Source of the DNA: Halomonas binhaiensis
GTDB lineage: Bacteria; Pseudomonadota; Gammaproteobacteria; Pseudomonadales; Halomonadaceae
Assembly: GCF_008329985.2 (NCBI RefSeq)
Contig: NZ_CP038437.2
Span: 186,001-250,000, forward strand
Direction: 5' to 3'
Length of the DNA: 64,000 nt
The notes beneath the pieces are model-generated. The model was given only the letters and a program-made list of their open reading frames with translations, was not told the origin of the DNA and did no database searches. Positions 48,540 through 57,800 of the stretch are shown here, piece after piece (position 1 is the stretch's first letter; every line of letters begins with the position of its first letter). A program made the translations under genes and the position numbers.

Positions 48540-48753
48540 CACCAGGAGGCGCAGGAAAATCGGGGGTGAAATAGGAGGGAGATGAGGTGGAAAGCGCACA
48601 GGAGAGACTGGCGAAGAACGGCAACATCATGACCGGCAGATAGGCCGGAAGGCATGCGGGAAAAGCAGAGAGGAGAAGCAGGGAGAAGGGAGGGAAAGGT
48701 ACGTGGCCCCTGCAAGGCAGCCTCAGCCACCCCGATAGACGGGGTGGCTGAGG
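48540..48753. other. Purine-rich spacer and terminator of the cys operon
   Basis: From about 48540 to 48705 the plus strand is rich in G and A, with AGGAGG-like runs. A 14-bp perfect hairpin follows (48721-48734 with 48740-48753, loop ATAGA), 15 bases past the cysNC stop, and should terminate the minus-strand operon. No gene is seen between 48406 and 48767. Confidence 0.7.
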
Positions 48754-48767
48754 GTCGGTCTCACATC

Positions 48768-50684
48768 TTACAGGCAGCTCTTCACAAGCTGACTGACCAG
48801 CTCTTGCTGGGTGTACTCGGTAGTCTTGAGCACCACTTCCGCGTCCTTGGGCACTTCATAGGGACTGTTGATGCCGGTGAAGTCCCCGATCTTGCCTTCG
48901 CGGGCCTTCTGGTACAGCCCCTTGGGATCGCGCTGCTCGCACACGTCCAGCGGCGTGGCCACATAGGCTTCGATGAAGCCGCCTTCGGTGAACAGCTCCC
49001 GGGCGGTATCGCGGTCGCTGCGGAACGGCGAGATGAAGGCGGTGATCACGATCACCCCTGCCTCGGCGAACAGGCGCGCCACTTCACCCACACGGCGGAT
49101 GTTCTCGGCCCGGTCGGCTTCGCTCATGCCGAGGTCCTTGCACAGGCCATGGCGGATGTTGTCACCATCCAGCAGCATGGTGTGATAGCCGCGACGGTTG
49201 AGCTCGACTTCCAGGGCATTGGCCAGGGTCGACTTGCCGGAGCCGGACAGACCGGTGAACCACACGCACTTGCCCTGGTGGCCATTGATCTGCTCGCGCA
49301 TGGCCTGGGTCACGCTGGTGCGGTTCCACACCACGTTGGCCTTGCTGTCGTGCTCGCGGAACTCGTAGGGCAGCTCGCTGTTCAGCGGCTGGTGGATCAT
49401 GCCCGCGCCAACGGTGATGTTGGTCAGGCGGTCGACGATGATGAAGCTGCCGGTGCCCGGGCTGCTGCGGTAGTCATCGACCGGCACCGGTGCGGTCAGC
49501 TCGACCTGGCAACGGGCAATGGCGTTGAGGTCGAGGTGGTCGGCATGACGGTGCTCGAGGGTGTTGACGTCGACCTGGAAGTCGATCGCCGAGACCTTGC
49601 CGGCCAGGTCGCGGGTCGCCAGCTTGATGTCGTAGAGCTTGCCGGTTTCCAGGGCGGTCTCGTGCATCCACACGATGTCCGCTTCGAAGGCGGTGGCCAG
49701 CGGTACTTCGTCCTGCTCGGCAACAATCCAGTCACCGCGGGAGATGTCGATCTCGTCGGCCAGGGTCACGGTGATGGCCTGCCCCGGATAGGCGGCGGAC
49801 AGATCACCATCGAAGGTGACGATGCGCTCGACCGTGGAGGTCTTGCCGGACGGCAGGGCGCGGATCGTCTGGCCCGGGGTCAGCACGCCGGCAGCCAGGG
49901 TGCCGCAGTAGCCGCGGAAGTCCAGGTTGGGACGGTTGACATACTGCACCGGCAGGCGCAGGTCGCGCAGGTTCTGGTCGTGAGTGATCTCGACGCTCTC
50001 GAGCAGTTCCAGCAGGGTCGGCCCCTCGTACCAGGCCATGCCCTCGCTGCGGTTGACCACGTTGTCGCCCTTCAGTGCCGACATCGGCACGAAGCGGATG
50101 TCCGGAGCATTGAGCTTGGCAGCGATTTCCTGGTATTCCTCGACGATCTCGTCGTAACGCTGCTGCGAGCCTTCGACCAGGTCCATTTTGTTGACCGCGA
50201 CCACCAGGTGCTGGATGCCCAGCAGGTCACAGATGAAGCTGTGACGACGGGTCTGGGTCTGCACGCCATGACGGGCATCGATCAGGATCACCGCCAGGCT
50301 GGCGGTGGAAGCGCCGGTGGCCATGTTGCGCGTGTACTGCTCATGCCCAGGGGTGTCGGCGATGATGAACTTGCGCTTGTCGGTGGAGAAGAAGCGATAG
50401 GCCACGTCGATGGTGATGCCCTGCTCACGCTCAGATTGCAGGCCGTCCACCAGCAGGGCCAGGTCGACTTCGTCACCGGTGGTGCCGCTGGTCTTGGAGG
50501 CCTGAGTGATGGCCGCCAGCTGGTCCTCATAGATCATCTTGGAGTCGTGCAGCAGGCGCCCGATCAGGGTCGACTTGCCGTCATCCACGCTGCCGCAAGT
50601 GATGAAGCGCAGCAGGTCCTTGTTCTCGTGGTCCTTGAGGTACTGCTCGATATCTTCGGCAATCAGTTCGGATTGATGTGACAT
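48768..50684 (-). CDS. cysN: Sulfate adenylyltransferase GTPase subunit fused to APS kinase
   Basis: A 638-residue fusion. Residues 1-430 are the CysN GTPase ([18 protein letters not shown] near 30, [12 protein letters not shown] near 108, NKMD near 165) that drives ATP sulfurylase. Residues about 460-638 are APS kinase, CysC ([14 protein letters not shown] near 470, GDNIRHGL near 500). With CysD it converts sulfate and ATP to APS and then PAPS. AAGGGAG precedes the ATG. It follows cysD by 12 bases in one operon. The NodQ/CysNC layout is common in proteobacteria. Confidence 0.97.
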   Translation of the reverse strand: MSHQSELIAEDIEQYLKDHENKDLLRFITCGSVDDGKSTLIGRLLHDSKMIYEDQLAAITQASKTSGTTGDEVDLALLVDGLQSEREQGITIDVAYRFFSTDKRKFIIADTPGHEQYTRNMATGASTASLAVILIDARHGVQTQTRRHSFICDLLGIQHLVVAVNKMDLVEGSQQRYDEIVEEYQEIAAKLNAPDIRFVPMSALKGDNVVNRSEGMAWYEGPTLLELLESVEITHDQNLRDLRLPVQYVNRPNLDFRGYCGTLAAGVLTPGQTIRALPSGKTSTVERIVTFDGDLSAAYPGQAITVTLADEIDISRGDWIVAEQDEVPLATAFEADIVWMHETALETGKLYDIKLATRDLAGKVSAIDFQVDVNTLEHRHADHLDLNAIARCQVELTAPVPVDDYRSSPGTGSFIIVDRLTNITVGAGMIHQPLNSELPYEFREHDSKANVVWNRTSVTQAMREQINGHQGKCVWFTGLSGSGKSTLANALEVELNRRGYHTMLLDGDNIRHGLCKDLGMSEADRAENIRRVGEVARLFAEAGVIVITAFISPFRSDRDTARELFTEGGFIEAYVATPLDVCEQRDPKGLYQKAREGKIGDFTGINSPYEVPKDAEVVLKTTEYTQQELVSQLVKSCL

Positions 50685-50696
50685 GTTCCCGCTCCC

Positions 50697-51611
50697 TTAG
50701 AAATAACCTTCGCGCTTTTTCTTTTCCATCGACCCGGCCTGGTCGTGGTCGATGGCGCGACCGCTACGCTCACTGGTACGGGTGAGCAGCATTTCCTGAA
50801 TGATCTCGGGCAGCGTGGCAGCCTCGGACTCCACCGCGCCGGTCAGCGGGTAGCAGCCCAGGGTACGGAAACGGACAGACACTTCCTGCGGCTTTTCGCC
50901 TTCTTCCAGCGGCAGGCGCTCGTCGTCGACCATGATCAGCATGCCGTCGCGCTCCACCACCGGACGCTTGGCGGAGTAGTACAGCGGGACAATGGGAATG
51001 GATTCCAGATAGATGTACTGCCAGATGTCCAGCTCGGTCCAGTTGGACAGCGGGAACACGCGGATGGACTCGCCCTTGTTGACCTTGGCGTTGTAGATGT
51101 TCCACAGCTCCGGACGCTGGCTCTTGGGCTCCCAGCGATGATGCTTGTCACGGAAGGAGAACACGCGCTCCTTGGCGCGGCTGGCTTCCTCGTCGCGGCG
51201 GGCGCCACCAAAGGCCGCATCGAAGCCATACTTGTCCAGGGCCTGCTTGAGGGACTGGGTCTTCATGATGTCGGTGTACTTGGCGCTGCCGTGATCAAAG
51301 GGATTGATGTTGGCTTCGACACCTTCCTGGTTGATGTGCTCGATCAGCTCCATGCCGGCCTCGTCGGCCATGCGGTCACGGAAAGCGATCATCTCCTTGA
51401 ACTTCCAGGTGGTGTTGACGTGCATCAGCGGGAACGGCGGAGTCCCCGGATAGAAGGCCTTGCGGGCCAGATGCAGCATGACCGAGGAGTCCTTGCCGAT
51501 GGAATACATCATCACCGGATTGCGGAACTCGGCCGCCACTTCACGAATGATGTGAATGGACTCGGCTTCGAGCTGCTTGAGGTGCGTTTGACGCTCTGGA
51601 GTAATTTCCAT
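50697..51611 (-). CDS. cysD: Sulfate adenylyltransferase subunit 2
   Basis: A 304-residue ATP-pyrophosphatase-type subunit that adenylylates sulfate together with CysN. The PP-loop [12 protein letters not shown] near residue 37 and [23 protein letters not shown] near 135 are conserved. I start at the ATG at 51611 ([15 protein letters not shown]), the usual N-terminus; the frame continues upstream without support, and the ribosome binding site is weak. It forms an operon with cysNC. Confidence 0.96.
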   Translation of the reverse strand: MEITPERQTHLKQLEAESIHIIREVAAEFRNPVMMYSIGKDSSVMLHLARKAFYPGTPPFPLMHVNTTWKFKEMIAFRDRMADEAGMELIEHINQEGVEANINPFDHGSAKYTDIMKTQSLKQALDKYGFDAAFGGARRDEEASRAKERVFSFRDKHHRWEPKSQRPELWNIYNAKVNKGESIRVFPLSNWTELDIWQYIYLESIPIVPLYYSAKRPVVERDGMLIMVDDERLPLEEGEKPQEVSVRFRTLGCYPLTGAVESEAATLPEIIQEMLLTRTSERSGRAIDHDQAGSMEKKKREGYF

Positions 51612-51698
51612 ATCCAATATCCAAGGTTGAAAGCCAAGGTGGTGGCCATTCTTCCTGTGCAGCAATGCGCGCAGGTGTCACGGCCACGAAAAGGGAAT

Positions 51699-52523
51699 TT
51701 AGTTGGCTAGGGCTTGTACCAGCGCCTCGGTCCAGCGTTCATCACGTTGACCACACACGATGAAGAAGGGGTTGAGGACGCTGTCCTGCTGGTTGCAGCG
51801 CAGCGGTTCCAGGGTTTCGGCATTGAGGACTTCCCCTCCCGCCGCCGTGACCACGGCCTGGGCTGCTGCGGTATCCCACTCGCTGGTGGGCGCCAGGCGT
51901 GGATACAGGTCAGCGGCGCCTTCAGCGACCAGGCACAGTTTCAGGGAGCTGCCCATGGACACTCGCTCATGCTCCGGCAAGCGCTCACAGAACGCCTCGA
52001 ATTCCGCCGAACCATGGGAACGGCTGCCGACGATCTTCCATGCTGAGGTGTTGGGCTCAGGCAAGGTGCGCACGTGAATCCGGGTCGTGCTGCCACCCTC
52101 GATCTTGAACGCCCCCTGTCCTTGTTCGCCGTACCAGGTGGCATCCAGCACCGGAGCATGCACGATGCCGAACACCGGTACGCCTTCCTCGATCAGGGCT
52201 ACATTGACGGTGAACTCGCCATTGCGCTTGATGAACTCCTTGGTGCCATCCAGCGGATCGACCAGCCAATAGCGCTGCCATTGGCTGCGCTCGGCATAGG
52301 AAATATCGCCAGACTCCTCGGACAGCACCGGCACATCCGGTGTCAGCTCCTGGAGCATGGCCTCCAGTTGCCGGTGCGAGGCCAGGTCAGCCTGGGTCAG
52401 GGGGCTATCATCACCCTTGGTTTCGACCTGGATTTCCCCGTCGTATATCTCGAGGATGGCCTTGCCGGCCTCGACGGCACCGTCGATCAGTGCCTGGCGT
52501 ATCGGCTCGATAAAGCTGCTCAT
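51699..52523 (-). CDS. cysQ: 3'(2'),5'-bisphosphate nucleotidase
   Basis: A 274-residue phosphatase that removes the 3' phosphate of PAP, the by-product of sulfate reduction. Metal site motifs are SEESG near residue 68, WLVDPLDGTKEF near 86 and SEWDTAAAQAVVTAAGG near 218. GGGAG lies just before the ATG at 52523. It lies upstream of cysD, 87 bases away, in a sensible sulfate operon. Confidence 0.95.
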   Translation of the reverse strand: MSSFIEPIRQALIDGAVEAGKAILEIYDGEIQVETKGDDSPLTQADLASHRQLEAMLQELTPDVPVLSEESGDISYAERSQWQRYWLVDPLDGTKEFIKRNGEFTVNVALIEEGVPVFGIVHAPVLDATWYGEQGQGAFKIEGGSTTRIHVRTLPEPNTSAWKIVGSRSHGSAEFEAFCERLPEHERVSMGSSLKLCLVAEGAADLYPRLAPTSEWDTAAAQAVVTAAGGEVLNAETLEPLRCNQQDSVLNPFFIVCGQRDERWTEALVQALAN

Positions 52524-53463
52524 TAACGACTCCCGCGATTGCGCAATGATGGTCTGATGTCTGAACCTGTCGGCCAGCACGACCAGACAAATGGAAAATC
52601 AACGACGACGAGATCTGCTGGCAGGGAGGCCCTGTCGTGCGTCGGAATAACAAAGAGGGGCAGGGCTAGCATCGAAGCTCCGTGCCACCGGGCTGATGCT
52701 GGTTGCGATAAGGCCGCTGATGCTTGCTATACGGCTTGAAAGGGATCGTGACGACACCGGAAAAGCAGGTGCGGTGCCTGCCAGATGAAAGGCTCCCCAT
52801 CACAGTCAGCGCTGCCTGGACAAAACGGATACGGGCAGAACAGTAAATGAGTGCCAGAGTATCGAAAGCCGTACCAACCATGATTGAAAAACGTATTTGC
52901 CACATCATGCAGCAGTGCCACCTGCAATTAGCACGAGAAATCCCTTTCCTTGGCAGTGCAATGGACTGCCTGTCCTAGTCTTTTTTACAAGCTCATAAGC
53001 TATCGTTCAGGCTGGCATGGAATAAGCAAGCTGCTTTGCCTATGGTCGTTCATTAGCTTTTCATTGGTGATTCCCGCACTCCTCATCACTGAGCAAGGGG
53101 CCGATAGAATGACGCCATACTAGAATAGGGAATGCGTGTTTGTATAGGCCATATGGCGAGTGCTGGGTTGTTGCTATGAATTACAAAATGCAACTTGTGA
53201 AACAAAATGTTGCTCGACATTTTTGGCGCTTATTGACCAGGGCCTTGCACTCTTATGATGCGATAAAGTGCTGAAAAAGCGATGATTTATGGCGCTTCTC
53301 AGAAAGGGTGTGGCCAATCAGGGTAATAATATGCATAAGCGATGACGGTATTATTTCCATTCTGGTGCAGGCGCAGGATTTGCCCGCGACATGCCATGGT
53401 TTATGTGAGATTTTTCTGAATGCTTTTGGGGACAATAAGCCGATATTTTGCAGACAACTATAC
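52524..53463. other. Long spacer without recognisable gene
   Basis: Nearly 940 bases between cysQ and the oxoamine synthase show no convincing coding frame on either strand. The part after about 52980 is richer in A and T. It should contain the cysQDN promoter at its left end and the terminator of the polyketide operon at its right. I see no clear tRNA, mobile element or long repeat in it. Confidence 0.5.
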
Positions 53464-54780
53464 TTAGATTTTGGGAATTATGGTCCGCAATTGCTCCATG
53501 GTGTAATCAATCTGGGCCTGCGTGTGTTCATTGCACAGGAAGAAGCGCAGACGTGCGGCTCGTTCCGGTACAGCCGGATAGACAATCGGTTGCACGTTGA
53601 TTCCCGCCTCGAAGAGGTGCTGGGATAACCGGGCAGCCTTGAGTGAGCTGCCGATAATGACCGGTACGACTGCTGCACCGATGCTCTTGCCAGTATCCAG
53701 CCCCTGCGCCTTGGCCTGTTCAAGGAAATAGCCTGAAATCTGATGCAGGCGTGCTATGCGATCTGGCTCCTGGTGCATCAATTCCAGCGCACGCAGGGCC
53801 GGGGCAGCAAGCTGAGGAGGGAGGCCGACACTGTATAGAAACCCGGGAGCCAAGTAGCGCAGCGTGTCCACCAGGGCCTGACAGCCGGTGATATAGCCGC
53901 CGCAGCTGGCCAGCGACTTGCTCAGGGTGCCCATCCAGATGTCCACTTCCCTGGCTTCGACCTGGAAGTGTTCTCTCAAGCCCAGACCATGTTCGCCGAG
54001 AACACCAAAGGAATGGGCTTCATCCACCATCAGCCAGCATTGGAAGCGCTGCTTGAGCTCAATGAGAGCTCCCAGGTTCGGTGCATCGCCGTCCATGCTG
54101 TACAGCCCCTCGATGACGATGATGACACGCTCGAACTGATGGCGATGGCGCTCCAGTAGGGTTTCCAGGGCGCTGGTGTCGTTATGGCTGAAGGATACGC
54201 GCTTGGCCCCGGAAAGTTGTGCACCGACGACGGCACTGTTGTGGACCCATTCATCATGCAGGATCAGGTCCTTTGGACCCATCAACTCACCGAGGGTCGA
54301 CACATTGGTGGCATGACCGCTGACGAATGCCACGGCATCCTCACAGCCGTAAGCGTCGGCAATGGCACGTTCGAGCTGGCGGTGAATGGGCCGCTCTCCC
54401 GAGACGATGCGACTGGCCGAGACAGTGGTGCCGTATTCAGTCATGGCCTGGCTGGCTGCCGCTATCACACGTTCATCGCCGGCCAGGCCGAGATAGTTGT
54501 AGCTGGAAAAGTTGATCAACTCACGCCCACCGATATGGGTGGTCGCGCCAGCGATGCCCTGATGGGGACGAAAGAAAGGGTCATCCAGCCCCAGGTGCCG
54601 GGCGCCTTCCCGGATCATGGTGATCTGCTGATACTGGGGCAGCGTGTCGAAACGTGTCAGTGCTGCCTTGTCAGCATAGGATGAGGTTTCTCCCTTCCGC
54701 CGTGATGGCGGAGTGCGTTGCGCAGGGGAGCGCTGTTGCAGCAGTTGCTGTTTCAGACGCTGTCGATCCCCTGTACTCAT
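53464..54780 (-). CDS. Alpha-oxoamine synthase (polyketide-releasing aminotransferase)
   Basis: A 438-residue PLP enzyme of the group that includes serine palmitoyltransferase, KBL and AONS. Visible: NYLGLAGD near residue 95, SGERPIHRQLERAIA near 127, DEAHSFGVLGEHG near 250 and the PLP lysine in GTLSKSLASCGGY near 284. These enzymes condense an acyl thioester with a small amino acid, losing CO2, to give an amino ketone. The preceding polyketide synthase has a carrier but no thioesterase, so this enzyme probably releases its chain. A basic, Gln-rich N-terminus of about 40 residues is unusual. The ATG overlaps the stop of a repeat-made mini-ORF. Confidence 0.93.
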   Translation of the reverse strand: MSTGDRQRLKQQLLQQRSPAQRTPPSRRKGETSSYADKAALTRFDTLPQYQQITMIREGARHLGLDDPFFRPHQGIAGATTHIGGRELINFSSYNYLGLAGDERVIAAASQAMTEYGTTVSASRIVSGERPIHRQLERAIADAYGCEDAVAFVSGHATNVSTLGELMGPKDLILHDEWVHNSAVVGAQLSGAKRVSFSHNDTSALETLLERHRHQFERVIIVIEGLYSMDGDAPNLGALIELKQRFQCWLMVDEAHSFGVLGEHGLGLREHFQVEAREVDIWMGTLSKSLASCGGYITGCQALVDTLRYLAPGFLYSVGLPPQLAAPALRALELMHQEPDRIARLHQISGYFLEQAKAQGLDTGKSIGAAVVPVIIGSSLKAARLSQHLFEAGINVQPIVYPAVPERAARLRFFLCNEHTQAQIDYTMEQLRTIIPKI

Positions 54781-54839
54781 TGTCTTGAATCCAGTTGTCT
54801 TGAATCCAGTTGTCTTGAACTCAATTGTGTCGTACTCAT
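54777..54839 (-). CDS. 20-residue mini-ORF made of 15-bp repeats, linking two genes
   Basis: The polyketide synthase stop overlaps an ATG (ATGA). This opens a 20-codon frame encoding repeated QLDSR, whose TGA overlaps the oxoamine synthase ATG. The DNA is four 15-bp units related to TTGTCTTGAATCCAG (54780-54839 on the plus strand; two exact). Sequence around both ATGs is alike (CAATGAGTAC), as if the original overlap was duplicated. No separate ribosome binding site is clear, so coupling through the chain of overlaps is plausible. Confidence 0.45.
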   Translation of the reverse strand: MSTTQLSSRQLDSRQLDSRQ

Positions 54840-57800
54840 TGTGCTGGTTCCTCGGTAATCATAGCCACGGCTTCCACGCTGCCGTGGGCATTGGCCAGAG
54901 CCAGGGCGCTTCTTGCGCCATCCTCTTCCTCGCTCTCACCTTGTGTCAGCTTGCGCACGAGCACCTGAGCCAGTTTATCCAGGCTGGTGGCTTCGCTCAT
55001 GACCATGACGGGCAACTGGATCTTCAGTCGTGCCTCGATGGCCGTCATCAACTCTACTCCCATCAGCGAATCGAATCCCAGTTCGTAGACTGACTGCTGG
55101 CTGTCGATCTGTTCAGGATCGATCAACAGGATAGTGGCCAATTCATTGCGCAATACGCTGACCAGAGTGCTGTGCATCTCTTCCGCTGTCATGCACTGCA
55201 ACTGCTCCAGCAGCTCGCTACCGTTATCGTGATGTTCGTCGCTGTCGCCTGCCGCGGTGGACAGTTCGTGGAAGCGGGGTGCCTGGTCCGTCGGCAGGAA
55301 GCGTGCAAGGGCATGCCAGTCTAGCTCGAGGACACCAACGTGGGACTGTTGCGTGGCCAGAAGCTGGCCGAGGGTGTCGAGCGCCGCTGCAGATTGCAAT
55401 GCCGAACCTCCGAGACGCTCCTGAAGAGCTTCCAAGGTGCGGGTGTTGCGGGCCAGGAAGCCCACATCCTCGATGGCTCCCCAATACACGCAGGTCGCTG
55501 CCAGCCCTTGCTGGCGGCGGTAGGCGGCAAGTCCTTCCAGCCAGCAGTTGGCGGCCACATAGTTGGCCTGGCCAGGGTTTCCAAACAGCGTGGTGGCGGA
55601 AGAATAGAGCACAAACAGGTCAAGAGGCTGATGCTGTGTCAGTTCATGCAGGTTCCGGGCGCCGAGAATTTTGGGGGCCAGGACTCGCTCGATACGTTCG
55701 CGGTCGAGATGACGGATCAGGCCATCGTCGATCACGGTGGCAGCGTGCACGATGCCCTTCAACGGAGGCAGCGTGGTGCCGCAGTCGGCAATGACCGCGG
55801 CCAGTTCATCTCGATCGGTGATATCGCAGGCCAGCGCAGTCACTTCGACATTGAGCGCACGCAAGCGCTCGATACCCTGCTGTGCTTCCTCGCTGGCCGG
55901 GCCTCGACGGCTGAGCAGGATCAGGTGTCCCGCCCCGCGCCTGGCAAGCCATTCCGCAGTGCTCAGGCCAAAGCCGGAGAGCCCGCCGGTGACGAGATAG
56001 CTGGCCTGGCGGTCCAGAGCGAAGGCGGTTGGGGGAGCCTGCGTTTCGTCTTCACGGCGAGGCTGCTCTTCAACAAGGCTCTGCTGGGGCTCGCGTGTGA
56101 CGACCAGCTTGCCGATCTGGCGGGCCTGCTGCATGTAGCGGAACGCCTCGATCACGCGATGGTGATCGAAGGCGGTGTAGGGCAAGGGATGTAGGGTACC
56201 GTCCTCGAACAAGGCCATCATCTCGCGGAACAGCCGTGCGGTGAGTTCTGGTTTTTCCTTCATCAACTGATCGGAGTCGATACCGAAGTAACTCAGATTG
56301 TTGCGGAATGGACGCAGACCAACAGGGGTATTCTCGTAGAAGTCGCGTTTGCCCAGCTCCAGGAAGCGACCGAACGGCGCAAGAGCACGAAAGTTCTGTG
56401 CGATGGCTTCTCCTGCCAGGGAGTTGAGTACGACATCGACGCCTTTTCCCTGGGTATCGCGCAGGATTTCCTCTGCGTAGGTAAGCTGGCGGGAATGGTA
56501 GATTCTCTCCACGCCATACAGACGCAGGAAGTCGGCCTTTTCCTCGCTACCGACTGTCACATAGAGCTCGGCGCCCAGCCAGCGGGCAATCTGAATGGCG
56601 GCAAGTCCCACGCCACCGGCCGCACCATGAACCAGGACGCGTTCTCCTGGCTCTACCTGGGCGAGGTGCTTGAGAGCGTAATAGACCGTGAAGAAGGTCG
56701 TGGGAATGGTGGCCGCGGCGGCAAAGTCGATACCGGCTGGCAGGGCGGTAAGGGCGCTGCGAGATGCCACCAGGCGCTCGCTGAAGCTGTTGGGACCAAA
56801 GCCCACCACGCTATCGCCTGGCGACAGATCGGTGATGTTACTGCCGACGCGTTCGACGACGCCCGAGAATTCGAGGCCCAGGGTTGCTCCGGCGAAGCCA
56901 TTTTCGATGGCTTCATCGGACAGCAGCCCCAGCGTGTACATCACATCACGGAAGTTGAGACCGGTCGCCCGGACCTGCACCTGTACATCGTCAGCCCCGA
57001 CTTCGGGAAGTGGCCGAGCCTTCCAGGCCAGGTGACGCAACTGCCCTGGCAGGGTCACCGTCAGTTGTTGCGTCTCGGCCGTGGAAGCGGTGAGCTTGCC
57101 TGGCTCTTTATCAAGCGTGTCTGCCGGATCATCAAGCGTGCCTGCCGGGACTTGAGCCGGGGATGGCTGCGGCATGACACGCAAGCGTACGGCATAGCGC
57201 CGTCCTTCGGCGTCGTAGGCCAGCTCCGTTTCATTATCGGGGTGGCTCAGCTCATTGCTCATGGCCTGCAGCAGAGCAGAAGACCATTTGCTGTCGCTGC
57301 ATGGTGGTGTATCTACCAGCGTGACGTGACTATAGGAGATTTCGTTGGCCATGGATCGCGCGAAGCCCCAACTGGCTGCAGCCAGAGGCATGCTTGATAC
57401 AGCATCGACCAGGGGCTTGTGGACCTGCAGCAATGCTGCAACTCCTTGGGTCATGATCCATAGACGATGGGGCCGTTCGAGTCCTTCAAGCAGCCTCACC
57501 CAGGTCGCCAGCCAGGTGCATTGCTCGGTTTCGTCGCTGGCCCTGGACAGGCCTCTCAGGTCAATCAGATGCAGGGAAGACGCCTCAGGGGCAATCTCAT
57601 CCAGTGACAGCTCTTCCCGGGCGAGAGCGTCCGGGTCGCAGCATGTGGCACTCAGGCCATTGGCTTGAAGGGCTGTCTTCAGGCTCTGGGCCAGGGCCGC
57701 ATTTTCACTGTTGCCTATCAGCAAGTAGTGAGCTTCCAGTGTGCCCGATGCTTCATCGTTGACGTTTTCGTCATGCGCTGAAGGTTTCTCCTGTGACAGA

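Noticed and set aside
48654..50681. Very long open frame (675 codons) on the plus strand opposite cysNC
   Set aside because: It mirrors the whole cysN gene; GC-rich codon use on the sense strand leaves the antisense frame open. The product has no family features, while the sense strand has all CysN and CysC motifs.
53175..53276. Short frame of about 32 codons in the spacer before the oxoamine synthase gene
   Set aside because: No ribosome binding site and no conserved-looking features; likely chance in AT-richer DNA.
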